Shown here: positions 34,356 through 44,119 of the stretch, piece by piece | How positions within the stretch are numbered: the first letter of the stretch is position 1 | Layout of the letters: every line of letters begins with the position of its first letter | Assembly (NCBI GenBank): GCA_965219235.1 | Contig: OZ244721.1 | Location: 2,700,716 to 2,764,715, forward strand | Direction: 5' to 3' | Origin: CBDHCC01 sp965219235 | GTDB taxonomy: Bacteria; Pseudomonadota; Alphaproteobacteria; Sphingomonadales; Sphingomonadaceae | Length of the DNA stretch: 64,000 bases | Program-made: the position numbers and the translations under genes | The notes under the pieces: generated by a model | Told to the model about the DNA's origin: nothing | The model's database searches: none | The model's input: the letters and a program-made list of their open reading frames with translations, nothing else

Positions 34356-35408
34356 GTGACCGTGCGCAAGATCATCCATGTCGACATGGACGCCTTCTTC
34401 GCGAGCGTCGAGCAGCTCGACGATCCGTCGCTCCGGGGGCGGCCCGTGGCGGTGGGCGGGTCGAGCGGGCGGGGCGTGGTGGCGGCCGCGTCCTATGAGG
34501 CGCGGGCGTTCGGGGTCCGGTCGGCGATGCCGTCCGGCCTGGCGCTGCGGCTGTGCCCGCAGCTGATCTTCGTGAAGGGCCGATTCGAGCGCTATCGCGA
34601 GCTGTCCGCGCAGACCCGCGCGATCTTCCGCGACGAGACGCCGCTGATCGAGCCGCCGTCGCTCGACGAGGCCTATCTCGACGTGACCGCCCGGGGCGAG
34701 CCCGCCACCGCGATCGCGCGGCGCATCCGGGCGCGGGTGCTGGGCGAGACCGGGCTCACCTGTTCGGCGGGCGTGTCCTACAACAAGCTGATCGCCAAGC
34801 TGGCGTCCGACGAGAACAAGCCCGACGGGCTGACCGTCGTCACCCCGGAGCGCGCGCTGGACTATGTCGCGGGGCTGGCGGTCAAGCGGTTCCACGGCGT
34901 CGGCCCGGTGACGGCGGCGAAGCTGGAGGGGCTGGGCATCGCGACCGGGGCCGACCTGCGCGCCCGGTCGCTCGACTGGCTGACGGAGCGGTTCGGTTCT
35001 TTCGGCCAGCGGTTGCACGACATCGCGCGCGGGATCGACGAGCGGCCGGTGCGCACCCACCGCGAGGCCAAGTCGATCGGCGGCGAGCGCACCTTCGACA
35101 CCGACTGCCGCACGGCGGACGAGCTGGACCGGCAGCTGGCGCGCATCGCCGCCATCGTCTGGGAGCGGATCGCGGCCAAGGGCGCGGTCGGGCGCACGGT
35201 GACGCTGAAGGTGAAGTTCGCCGACTTCACGCTCATCACCCGCGCCCGCTCGCTCACGCGCCCGCTGTCGGGCGAGGCCGAGCTGCTGGCGATAGGCCGC
35301 GAGTTGCTGGCGGCGGAGCGGGCGCTGCCGCTCGGCGTGCGGCTGCTGGGGCTGAGTTTGTCGAAGCTGGGGGACGTGGGGGAAATGGAGCCGGAGTTGC
35401 CGTTGTGA
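34356..35408 (+). CDS. dinB: DNA polymerase IV (DinB, Y-family)
   Basis: 350 residues from a GTG start. The palm motifs HVDMDAFFASVE and SLDEAYLDV carry the catalytic acidic residues; VAAASYEARAFGVRSAMPS and SAGVSYNKLIAKLASDENKP are Y-family signatures. The little-finger domain follows and the protein ends in ELPL. No beta-clamp motif is obvious beyond the LSLSKLGD region. A LexA-type box lies directly upstream, so SOS induction is expected. A REPIN-like repeat starts within 2 bases of the stop. Confidence 0.95.
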   Translation: MTVRKIIHVDMDAFFASVEQLDDPSLRGRPVAVGGSSGRGVVAAASYEARAFGVRSAMPSGLALRLCPQLIFVKGRFERYRELSAQTRAIFRDETPLIEPPSLDEAYLDVTARGEPATAIARRIRARVLGETGLTCSAGVSYNKLIAKLASDENKPDGLTVVTPERALDYVAGLAVKRFHGVGPVTAAKLEGLGIATGADLRARSLDWLTERFGSFGQRLHDIARGIDERPVRTHREAKSIGGERTFDTDCRTADELDRQLARIAAIVWERIAAKGAVGRTVTLKVKFADFTLITRARSLTRPLSGEAELLAIGRELLAAERALPLGVRLLGLSLSKLGDVGEMEPELPL

Positions 35409-35541
35409 AGTCCTCCCCAGGCTTGTCTTGGGGAGGGGGACCGGGCCCCGCAGCGGCGTGGTGGAGGGGCATGGAGCCGAACCCCTCCACCACCGCCTGC
35501 GGCGGTGGTTCTCTCCCCGGAGCAAGCTCGGGGAGGATAGC
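35409..35541. repeat. REPIN-like inverted doublet (GTGGTGGAGGGG family)
   Basis: Two inverted units: CTCCCCAGGCTTGTCTTGGG (hairpin) followed by a GC segment and GTGGTGGAGGGG on the left (35412-35470), and CCCCTCCACCAC with its own inner and end hairpins on the right (35479-35537). The inner arms pair perfectly; each end forms a small hairpin. It fills the whole space between dinB and the DUF1440 gene. Confidence 0.85.
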
Positions 35542-35543
35542 TC

Positions 35544-36068
35544 TCACTCCTCCGGCGCGCCCACGACGATCCGCGTCACACTCTCCAGCGCCAGGCCAAA
35601 GGCGATGTGGCTCGCCGCGGCGTAGGCGTGCGACGAGGCCGGCACCTCGGTGGGCTTGGGCGCCAGGCCGAGCGCCGGCACCAGCCCCTCGTCCAGCACC
35701 GCCGCCGAGGCGATACCGTAGCCGGTGCCCCAGCCCGCGCGCACCGCCGGCATCCAGCGGCCCATCGCGGTGTAGAGCACGCCCAGCCCCACGCCGGTCG
35801 CGTAATGGACAGCGCGGCCAGCCGCCGCCTCGTCGCGGTGCGGAACGTCATGGCCGAGGACCGCCTGGCTGAGCGCGTCGGCGGCCTTGACCGTGCTCGG
35901 AGTGTCGTCGTCCCCGCCATTCGAAGATCCTTGAGCTTCCTGCGCGCGGGCGAGGAGGGTCTGAAAGCCGTTCATCGCCGCCGACGCGGCCGCCCCGGCG
36001 AGCGCGCCCCCGATCAGCGTGCGGGTGAGGGAGGGGCGGGAACGCTCGTCAGTGGTGTTGTCGATCAT
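35544..36068 (-). CDS. DUF1440-like (YagU-type) inner-membrane protein
   Basis: 174 residues from the ATG at 36066-36068, which has GGAGT upstream. A hydrophobic stretch at the start (LTRTLIGGALAGAAASAAMN) is followed by a polar Gln/Asn-rich loop, then helices around YATGVGLGVLYTAMGRWMP, GTGYGIASAAVLDEGLVPAL and SHIAFGLALESVTRIVVG. The spacing matches DUF1440/YagU inner membrane proteins of unknown function. It lies between two unrelated REPIN-like repeats. Confidence 0.7.
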   Translation of the reverse strand: MIDNTTDERSRPSLTRTLIGGALAGAAASAAMNGFQTLLARAQEAQGSSNGGDDDTPSTVKAADALSQAVLGHDVPHRDEAAAGRAVHYATGVGLGVLYTAMGRWMPAVRAGWGTGYGIASAAVLDEGLVPALGLAPKPTEVPASSHAYAAASHIAFGLALESVTRIVVGAPEE

Positions 36069-36140
36069 CGGGAACTCCGTGGTGGCTGTTCCGGCGGGAA
36101 ACCGCCGGGCAGGGGATGGCGTTCCGGAGAGAGAGACGTT

Positions 36141-36298
36141 GCATTCCTCCCCCCGCAGGGGGAGGGGGACCGCCGCAGGCGGTGGAGGGGCTTGCCGATG
36201 GTGCGTCGGCTCGCACGGCGCTCTCCAATGACCCGACGGCAAGCCCCTGCGTCACGAGCTTCGCTCGCGCCATCTCCCCGTGCCAGGGAGGAACAATG
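36141..36298. repeat. REPIN-like doublet (AGGGGCTTGCCG family)
   Basis: Inverted units containing AGGGGCTTGCCG (36185-36198) and CGGCAAGCCCCT (36238-36250); each has an inner GC hairpin and an end hairpin (CTCCCCCCGCAGGGGGAGG at the left, CTCCCCGTGCCAGGGAGG at the right). It lies between the DUF1440 gene start and the gyrB stop, both on the - strand. Confidence 0.8.
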
Positions 36299-36301
36299 TG
36301 G

Positions 36302-38782
<2,481 letters not shown>

Positions 38783-38825
38783 GAACCAGAATATAGGGAT
38801 TCGCGCGGAAAACGAAAGCGCGAAG

Positions 38826-38851
38826 GGCCGGACACCGCCCGGTGTCCGGCC
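38826..38851 (-). terminator. Hairpin terminator of the four-helix membrane protein gene
   Basis: GGCCGGACACC and GGTGTCCGGCC form a perfect 11-bp stem with loop GCCC (38826-38851). Read on the - strand it follows the stop at 38876 and is followed by a T-containing tract (CTTCGCGCTTTCGTTTTCC). It separates that gene from gyrB. Confidence 0.7.
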
Positions 38852-38875
38852 CCTTACGTCCCGCCGGTCCCGCGA

Positions 38876-39868
38876 TCAGCGGCGGTGCGCGATCTCATGC
38901 CGGGCGGGGCGACCCACCGCGGCGGCGGCCATCGCGGCGATCAGTCCCAGCAACGAGGCTATGAAAGCCCAGAAGGCGGCTCCTGCCAACGCATCCGTCG
39001 CCTCGGTCGCCGTCCGTTCGACCGTGGCCGGCGCGGTCCTGGCGACCTGCTGCACCTTGCGCTGCACATTGTCGACCGTCTGAGCGGCCTCGGCCTGGCT
39101 CATGCCGGTGCGCTGGGCGAGTTCGTCGATCGCCTGCTGACGGTCGTCCGGCCCTATCACGCCGTTGCGACCGAACAGCGTGTTCGTCACGTTGCGGACC
39201 GCCTCACCCACCGTCGCATTCCCTTGAGCCACGGCCTCGGCGTTCCGGGTGACGGCGTTGGTGGCCTGGTTCTTCTCGCGGTCGGACAGCACGGAGCTGA
39301 CGATCTGATCCGTCTGGCCGGCGATTTGGTTCTGGGTCTGCTGGTCCGGCATGGCGGCTGGAGCGACCTGAGCGACACCCGACGCGATCGAGCCGATCGC
39401 CGAGGTGGCGGTGTTCACGACCGAACCGATCGCGCTCGACGCCATCCAAGCCATCAGGAGCGTCGCCAGCCCCCAGACGGCGGCACCGTGAAAGGCGCTG
39501 CTGGTCGTCTTCGGGACAGCGGCGAGGCGACCGGCCACGAAGCCGCCGACCGCCAGCGCGATCAGCTGCGACACGACCAGCCAGACACCCGTACCGACGG
39601 ACAGGCCCTTGAAGCCGCTCTCGCCGGGTCCGAAGTCGGCGTTCGACAGACCCAGAGCCAGGCCGGCGAGCGACAACATCAGGAGCACGCCCACGCCCAC
39701 GACGGTGCCCGCGAAGATGGCGCCCCAGGACACGCGCGACCGGAAGGCATCGCCCATATAGTCGGGCACGGACTCCGTCACGGTGGTCCGCGCGCCTTCC
39801 GGTTCCACCCGGACGCGTTCGGGTCCGTCGTAGCCGTGCTCGTCGCGCACGATCCTGTCGTCTGTCAT
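38876..39868 (-). CDS. Four-helix membrane protein, unknown (often labelled PhnA-like)
   Basis: 330 residues. Predicted membrane helices at about 46-74 (WGAIFAGTVVGVGVLLMLSL), 93-115, 125-152 and 292-320; between the third and the last is a ~140-residue polar, Gln/Asn/Ala-rich, probably coiled segment. Related alphaproteobacterial proteins are often annotated PhnA-like, but there is no phosphonoacetate hydrolase feature, so that label should not be taken as a function. A hairpin terminator lies downstream. Confidence 0.6.
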   Translation of the reverse strand: MTDDRIVRDEHGYDGPERVRVEPEGARTTVTESVPDYMGDAFRSRVSWGAIFAGTVVGVGVLLMLSLAGLALGLSNADFGPGESGFKGLSVGTGVWLVVSQLIALAVGGFVAGRLAAVPKTTSSAFHGAAVWGLATLLMAWMASSAIGSVVNTATSAIGSIASGVAQVAPAAMPDQQTQNQIAGQTDQIVSSVLSDREKNQATNAVTRNAEAVAQGNATVGEAVRNVTNTLFGRNGVIGPDDRQQAIDELAQRTGMSQAEAAQTVDNVQRKVQQVARTAPATVERTATEATDALAGAAFWAFIASLLGLIAAMAAAAVGRPARHEIAHRR

Positions 39869-39932
39869 AGCCTTGGTTCCCCTGACGTTCTGAACGAGCC
39901 AACCGCCCGTGGGCGAGTCCGTTCCCTCCGCG

Positions 39933-40871
39933 TCAGCCTCCCGCCTGCTGCGCCTGTCCGGATGCGGGCTGCCCGGAGCCCTGCAGGATGGCGGCCGTCT
40001 CGATCACGTCGAGCGCCTGGCGCGCCGCCAGATAGCGCCGGGCCGAGCGCACCCACTCACGCCGTTCCGGCGTGGACGCCAGCCCCTCCACCTGGGCGAG
40101 CGCCGCCGCCACATCTCCGCGCGCCAGCGCCTGGTCGGCGCGCGTCAGGAGCGTGGGCGCGGTGCTCGGCGGCGCGTCGCTCCGGCGAAAGGCGATCAGC
40201 GGCGTGCCCTCGCCGCGCACGAAGGACAGGAAGCCTCCGCCCGACCGTCGCTTCGCCAGGTCCGGCATCGCTTCGCGCAGGGAGTCGATCGTGACCGGAT
40301 GGGCGGCGGCGTCGATCACCGTGTCCACGGCGCGCGGCTGACCGGGAAAGCGCGCGCGCAGCTGCGCCTGGAGGAAACCGAGCGGCACGCCCCGATCGAG
40401 CACGCGCCGCGCCGCGACGGCCAGCAGCATCGCCTCCGCCCGGCGCGCGTCGGCGGCGGCGCCGTCCGCGGCGACACGGATGCCGGCGAGCCGCGATTCC
40501 AGCGTGCTCACCTGTTCGCTCACCGGACCGAGCGACCCCGCGAGCGGCGGGTTGGGGTTCGTGGCGGCGGCGGACGGAGGTGCCTCGGGGGAGCGGCCGG
40601 TCACCGGATCGACGCTGTCGGCGAGGCGCGCGAGCGCCGGCGTGGCGGCGGGCTGGGGCGTGGTCGGCTCGGCCGTCGCGACGGAGCGGGACGCGCCGGG
40701 CCGCAGCCGGTCGGTGTTCGTCATCAGCCAGCCCATCGCGATCAGCCCGCCAACGAAGGCCAGGAGAACGAGCACCGCCACCGCGCGCCCGCCGATCCCC
40801 TGCGACGGCGGCTCGGCGCGCGGCGGGCGGAGCGCGGCGGCGTCGGAGCGGGGTCGGTCGGACGGCGGCAC
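39933..40871 (-). CDS. Mic60/mitofilin-like inner-membrane protein
   Basis: 312 residues from a GTG start at 40869-40871. One membrane helix at about 29-51 (AVAVLVLLAFVGGLIAMGWL) is followed by a Pro/Ala-rich linker, a short coiled segment (SEQVSTLESRLAGI) and a helical C-terminal domain whose RADQALARGDVAAALAQVEG resembles the mitofilin signature. In alphaproteobacteria the Mic60 homologue is encoded next to the haem genes, as here (13 bases after hemD). It is shorter than typical mitochondrial or rhodobacterial Mic60. The expected role is membrane contact and envelope shaping; this is inferred. Confidence 0.7.
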   Translation of the reverse strand: MPPSDRPRSDAAALRPPRAEPPSQGIGGRAVAVLVLLAFVGGLIAMGWLMTNTDRLRPGASRSVATAEPTTPQPAATPALARLADSVDPVTGRSPEAPPSAAATNPNPPLAGSLGPVSEQVSTLESRLAGIRVAADGAAADARRAEAMLLAVAARRVLDRGVPLGFLQAQLRARFPGQPRAVDTVIDAAAHPVTIDSLREAMPDLAKRRSGGGFLSFVRGEGTPLIAFRRSDAPPSTAPTLLTRADQALARGDVAAALAQVEGLASTPERREWVRSARRYLAARQALDVIETAAILQGSGQPASGQAQQAGG

Positions 40872-40884
40872 GGACGGATGGTTC

Positions 40885-41559
40885 TCACGGTTCGGCGGCC
40901 GCGACGAGGACGACCGCCTCGATCATTGCGCCATCGGCCGGTCGCTTGGCAACCTCCACCCGCCGCCAGCCCGGTCCCGCCGCTGTGGCCGTGGCCGCGC
41001 TGATCGCCACGATCGACAGCTCCGCGCGCGAGGGTCCGGAGGCGACGAGGCGCTCCGCGAACAGGGCGGCGGCGCGCGGCGAGTGGAGGAGCGCCACCGT
41101 GCCGGCCGGCAGAACGGGCAGCGGGGTGGCGGTCGGCTCCGCCGCATAGGTGACGACGGGGAGCAGGCGAACACCCGGGGGCAGTGGGCGTGCCGTCTCG
41201 CCCCTCAGGTGAATGACGGTCGTGTGCCCGGCCGCCGCCGCCGCGCGCACCGCCTCCGCCCCGTCCGAGCAGCCGGCGAAGGCGACGCTCAGCCCGGCCA
41301 CGCGGGCGGCGGCCGCGGTGGCGGATCCCACGGCGAAGGCGGGCAGGCGCGCCAGCGCTTCGGGCAGCGCCCCGGCCAGCCGGACCGCGTTGGCGCTGGT
41401 GAGGAGGAGGGCGGTGGCGGGCTCCTCGGGCGGGGACCACGCGACCGGACGCAGCGCGAACAGCGGATGGACCAGCGGCGTGAGGCCGGCGGCCCGCACC
41501 CGCTCCGCCGTCGCCCCGGCGGCGGGTCGGGGGCGGAGGATGAGGATGGGAGGCGTCAC
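40885..41559 (-). CDS. hemD: Uroporphyrinogen-III synthase
   Basis: 224 residues. It closes and rearranges hydroxymethylbilane, the product of HemC, into uroporphyrinogen III. Family clues are LILRPRPAAGATAERVRAAG at the start, LLTSANAVR, FAVGSATAAAARVAG, then VALLHSPRAAALFAERL and VAISAATATAA. HemD is poorly conserved, and the neighbouring hemC strongly supports the call. A 135-base REPIN-like repeat separates it from hemC. Confidence 0.85.
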   Translation of the reverse strand: MTPPILILRPRPAAGATAERVRAAGLTPLVHPLFALRPVAWSPPEEPATALLLTSANAVRLAGALPEALARLPAFAVGSATAAAARVAGLSVAFAGCSDGAEAVRAAAAAGHTTVIHLRGETARPLPPGVRLLPVVTYAAEPTATPLPVLPAGTVALLHSPRAAALFAERLVASGPSRAELSIVAISAATATAAGPGWRRVEVAKRPADGAMIEAVVLVAAAEP

Positions 41560-41562
41560 CCG

Positions 41563-41697
41563 TTCGTCACCCTCACCCTTCCGCGCCTGCGGCGCTCCCT
41601 CCCTCTCCCGATGGGAGAGGGAACACGCCTCTCCCAGCGGGAGAGGGAGGGGCCTGCCCGCGCGGCGGATGGGAGGGTGAGGGTGACAGACACCTCT
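41563..41697. repeat. REPIN-like doublet (GTCACCCTCACCCT family) between hemC and hemD
   Basis: Left unit GTCACCCTCACCCTTCCG... ending in CTCTCCCGATGGGAGAGGG and right unit CTCTCCCAGCGGGAGAGGG... ending in GGGAGGGTGAGGGTGAC are inverted. The inner arms of 17 bases can pair over the whole length, each end carries a GGGAGAG hairpin, and each unit has a GC mini-palindrome (GCGCCTGCGGCGC). It abuts the hemC stop (41698). Confidence 0.9.
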
Positions 41698-42642
41698 TTA
41701 CCCCGCGAACAGCGCCCGCACCGCCTCGGGCGCTCGCGCGAGCAGCGCGGCGGCGAAGACGCGGGCCGCCGCCTCGTCGCCGGTCGCCAGCCGGGTCTCG
41801 TCGGCGATGCGGGCGCGGCCGTCGAGCGACAGCAGTTCGAGCCGCAGCCGCGTCGCGTCGCCCTCCGGCTCCGCCAGGCACGCCACCGGCGAGCGGCAGT
41901 CGGCGCCCAGGCGGTCGAGCACCGCGCGCTCCATGCGCACGGCGGCCATCGTGGCGTCGTCGGAGATCGCCCCCAGCGTTCCCCGCGCGCGCGCGTCCTC
42001 CGCCCTGCACTCCAGCACGATCGCCCCCTGCGCGGGAGCCGGCAGCAGACTGTCGGTGGCGAGCGGCGTGCCCACTGACAGTCCCAGCCGGTCCAGCCCC
42101 GCCTTGGCCAGCAGGATCGCGTCCGCCTCGCCCGCCGCCAGCTTGGCGAGGCGGGTCTGCACATTGCCGCGCATCAGCACGACCGACAGGTCCGGCCGCC
42201 GCGCCAGCACCTGCGCCGAGCGGCGGGGGGACGAGGTGCCGAGCCGCGCGCCCGGCGACAGGGCGTCGAGGCTGTCCGCCCCCACCAGCACGTCGCGCGC
42301 GTCGGCACGGGGAAGCGCGGCGGCCAGCGCGATCGCGGTCGGCCGCACCGTCTCCACGTCCTTGGCCGAGTGGACGGCCGCGTCGATCCGGTCCTCGGCC
42401 AGGCAGCGGTCGAGTTCGCGCGTCCACAGCGCCTTGCCGCCGACCTCCGCCAGCGCGCGGTCCTGGACGCGGTCGCCCGACGCGGTCACCTCGACCAGAA
42501 CCATCGCGTCCGCCGCCCAGCCGTGCGCCTTGAGCAGCGCGTCGCGCGCGAGGTTGGCCTGCACCAGCGCCAGCGGCGAGCGGCGGGTGCCGAGGCGGAA
42601 GGGTCCTTCGACGGGCTCAGGATGAGCGGGGGTGGTGGCCAT
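41698..42642 (-). CDS. hemC: Porphobilinogen deaminase (hydroxymethylbilane synthase), repeat-derived N-terminus
   Basis: 314 residues. It links four porphobilinogens. The family core starts at FRLGTRRSPLALVQANLARD; DAAVHSAKDVET, GTSSPRRSAQ, RGNVQTRLAKL, PAPAQGAIVLECR and the cofactor cysteine in GADCRSPVACL follow. The N-terminus MATTPAHPEPVEG is unusual: residues 7-13 (HPEPVEG) are the translation of a TTCGACGGGCTCAGG-family repeat at 42602-42625, so the start region appears to have been supplied by the repeat. The ATG at 42640-42642 is the only sensible start. It is divergent from tsaD. Confidence 0.93.
   Translation of the reverse strand: MATTPAHPEPVEGPFRLGTRRSPLALVQANLARDALLKAHGWAADAMVLVEVTASGDRVQDRALAEVGGKALWTRELDRCLAEDRIDAAVHSAKDVETVRPTAIALAAALPRADARDVLVGADSLDALSPGARLGTSSPRRSAQVLARRPDLSVVLMRGNVQTRLAKLAAGEADAILLAKAGLDRLGLSVGTPLATDSLLPAPAQGAIVLECRAEDARARGTLGAISDDATMAAVRMERAVLDRLGADCRSPVACLAEPEGDATRLRLELLSLDGRARIADETRLATGDEAAARVFAAALLARAPEAVRALFAG
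42602..42625. repeat. TTCGACGGGCTCAGG-family unit inside the hemC 5' end
   Basis: CCTTCGACGGGCTCAGGATG lies within the hemC reading frame about 20-40 bases after its start codon. In the hemC frame it encodes HPEPVEG. It matches the cores at 2444, 24812 and 27811. Confidence 0.85.
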
Positions 42643-42759
42643 CGCGGCCCTCCTATGGCGGGGGCCGTCGAAGGGGAAGGGTTCGCTCACTCCCCTCTCT
42701 CCTTCGAGATCGCTGCAGAATAGCCGCCACCTTCCTGCTTCGTCATCCCAGCCTTCCTT

Positions 42760-42787
42760 CGTCATCCCCGCGAAGGCGGGGATGACG
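42760..42787. repeat. CGTCATCCCCGC palindrome
   Basis: CGTCATCCCCGC (42760-42771), central GAAG with partial pairing, GCGGGGATGACG to 42787. It is near-perfectly symmetric. Related elements are at 9393-9415 and 47438-47535. Confidence 0.85.
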
Positions 42788-42805
42788 ATGTCGAAGCACG
42801 TAACG

Positions 42806-42908
42806 GTCCCCTGAAGGGAAGTGGGAGGGTGACGCGTCCGCTCGCCAGCACCTCGCCCTCACCCTTCCGCCCCTGCGCGGCTCCCTCCCTCTCCCAACGG
42901 GAGAGGGG
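42806..42908. repeat. Degraded GTCACCCTCACCCT-family doublet
   Basis: The right unit (CGCCCTCACCCTTCCGCCCC, inner GC palindrome, then CTCTCCCAACGGGAGAGGG) is intact at 42871-42908. The left unit is reduced to CCCCTGAAGGG and GTGGGAGGGTGACG (42808-42835). It ends 47 bases before tsaD. Confidence 0.75.
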
Positions 42909-42954
42909 CACTGGACGGCTTGCCCTATCGGGGCCGCTGGGACAGGACAACGCC

Positions 42955-43986
42955 ATGCTGGTGTTGGGCCTGGAATCGAGCTGCGACGAGACCGCCGCGG
43001 CGGTGGTCACGGGCGATGGTCGGGTGCTCTCCCACGCGCTCGCCGGTCAGGAGGCGGCGCACGCGCCCTATGGCGGCGTGGTGCCGGAGATCGCCGCGCG
43101 CGCCCATGCCGACGCGCTCACCCCGCTGGTCGAGCGCGCGCTGGCCGAGGCGGGCGTGGCGCTGGCCGATGTGGACGCGGTCGCCGCCACAGCCGGGCCA
43201 GGGCTGATCGGCGGGGTGATGGTGGGGCTGGTGACGGGCAAGGCGCTCGCCCACGCCGCCGCGAAGCCGCTGATCGCCGTCAACCACCTGGAGGGCCATG
43301 CGCTGTCGCCCCGCCTGGTCGAGCGCGACCTCCGCTTCCCCTATCTGCTGCTGCTGGTGTCCGGCGGCCATTGCCAGCTGCTCGTGGTGGACGGCGTCGG
43401 CCGCTATCGCCGGCTCGCGACCACCATCGACGACGCGGTGGGCGAGGCGTTCGACAAGGCGGCCAAGCTGTTGGGCCTCGGCTATCCCGGCGGTCCGGCG
43501 ATCGAGCGGCTGGCGGGCGAGGGTGACCCCGCCGCCGTGCCGCTGCCCCGCCCGCTGGTGGGGTCGGGCGAGCCGCACTTCTCCTTCGCCGGCCTGAAGA
43601 GCGCGGTGGCGCGCGCGGTGGCGTCGGGCGAGCACCGGCCGGCCGACATCGCGGCGTCGTTCCAGCAGGCGGCGGTCGACTGCCTCGCCGACCGGACCGA
43701 ATGCGCGCTGGGCGAAGCCGGGCCGGTGACGGCTTTGGTCGTCGCCGGCGGCGTGGCGGCGAACGGCGCGGTGCGGGCGCGGCTGACGGCGCTGGCGGCC
43801 GCCCACGACCTGCGCTTCGTCGCGCCCCCCGGTTGGCTCTGCACCGACAACGCGGCGATGATCGCCTGGGCCGGCTGCGAGCGGCTGGCGCTGGGGATGA
43901 CGGACGACCTGAGCGTGGCGGCACGGCCGCGCTGGCCCCTCGACCCGGATGCGGAGCCCGCTCGCGGGGCGGGGGTGAAGGCGTGA
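42955..43986 (+). CDS. tsaD: tRNA N6-adenosine threonylcarbamoyltransferase TsaD
   Basis: 343 residues. It transfers the threonylcarbamoyl group to A37 of ANN-decoding tRNAs. The ASKHA fold shows LGLESSCDETAAAVV, VPEIAARAHAD, AATAGPGLIGGVMVGL, the iron-binding NHLEGH (about 109-114), LLVSGGHCQL, DDAVGEAFDKAAKLLGLGYPGG and VVAGGVAANGAVR. The C-terminal DNAAMIAWAG contains the last iron ligand. gpsA follows after a REPIN-like repeat, an order typical of sphingomonads. Confidence 0.96.
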   Translation: MLVLGLESSCDETAAAVVTGDGRVLSHALAGQEAAHAPYGGVVPEIAARAHADALTPLVERALAEAGVALADVDAVAATAGPGLIGGVMVGLVTGKALAHAAAKPLIAVNHLEGHALSPRLVERDLRFPYLLLLVSGGHCQLLVVDGVGRYRRLATTIDDAVGEAFDKAAKLLGLGYPGGPAIERLAGEGDPAAVPLPRPLVGSGEPHFSFAGLKSAVARAVASGEHRPADIAASFQQAAVDCLADRTECALGEAGPVTALVVAGGVAANGAVRARLTALAAAHDLRFVAPPGWLCTDNAAMIAWAGCERLALGMTDDLSVAARPRWPLDPDAEPARGAGVKA

Positions 43987-43989
43987 AAT

Positions 43990-44118
43990 CCCTCTCCCCC
44001 CGGGAGAGGGAGGGAGCTGCGCAGCAGCGGGAGGGTGAGGGTGACTGTGCTTGCCCGGTTGTCACCCTCACCCTCCCGGCGCTGCGCGCCTCCGTCCCTC
44101 TCCCAAGGGGAGAGGGAC
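43990..44118. repeat. REPIN-like doublet (GTCACCCTCACCCT family) forming the gpsA ribosome site
   Basis: Left unit CCTCTCCCCCCGGGAGAGGG... GGGAGGGTGAGGGTGAC and right unit GTCACCCTCACCCTCCCG... CCCTCTCCCAAGGGGAGAGGG. It begins 4 bases after the tsaD stop and its last hairpin ends 1-2 bases before the gpsA TTG. The GGGGAGAGG of that hairpin is the only possible Shine-Dalgarno for gpsA. Confidence 0.9.
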
Positions 44119-44119
44119 G

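Larger units (their letters stand above)
42643..42954. other. 312-base divergent gap between hemC and tsaD, filled mostly by repeats
   Basis: No gene is visible. 42760-42787 is a CGTCATCCCCGC palindrome and 42806-42908 is a degraded GTCACCCTCACCCT-family doublet. The promoters for both genes must lie among or beside them; none is recognisable by eye. Confidence 0.6.
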
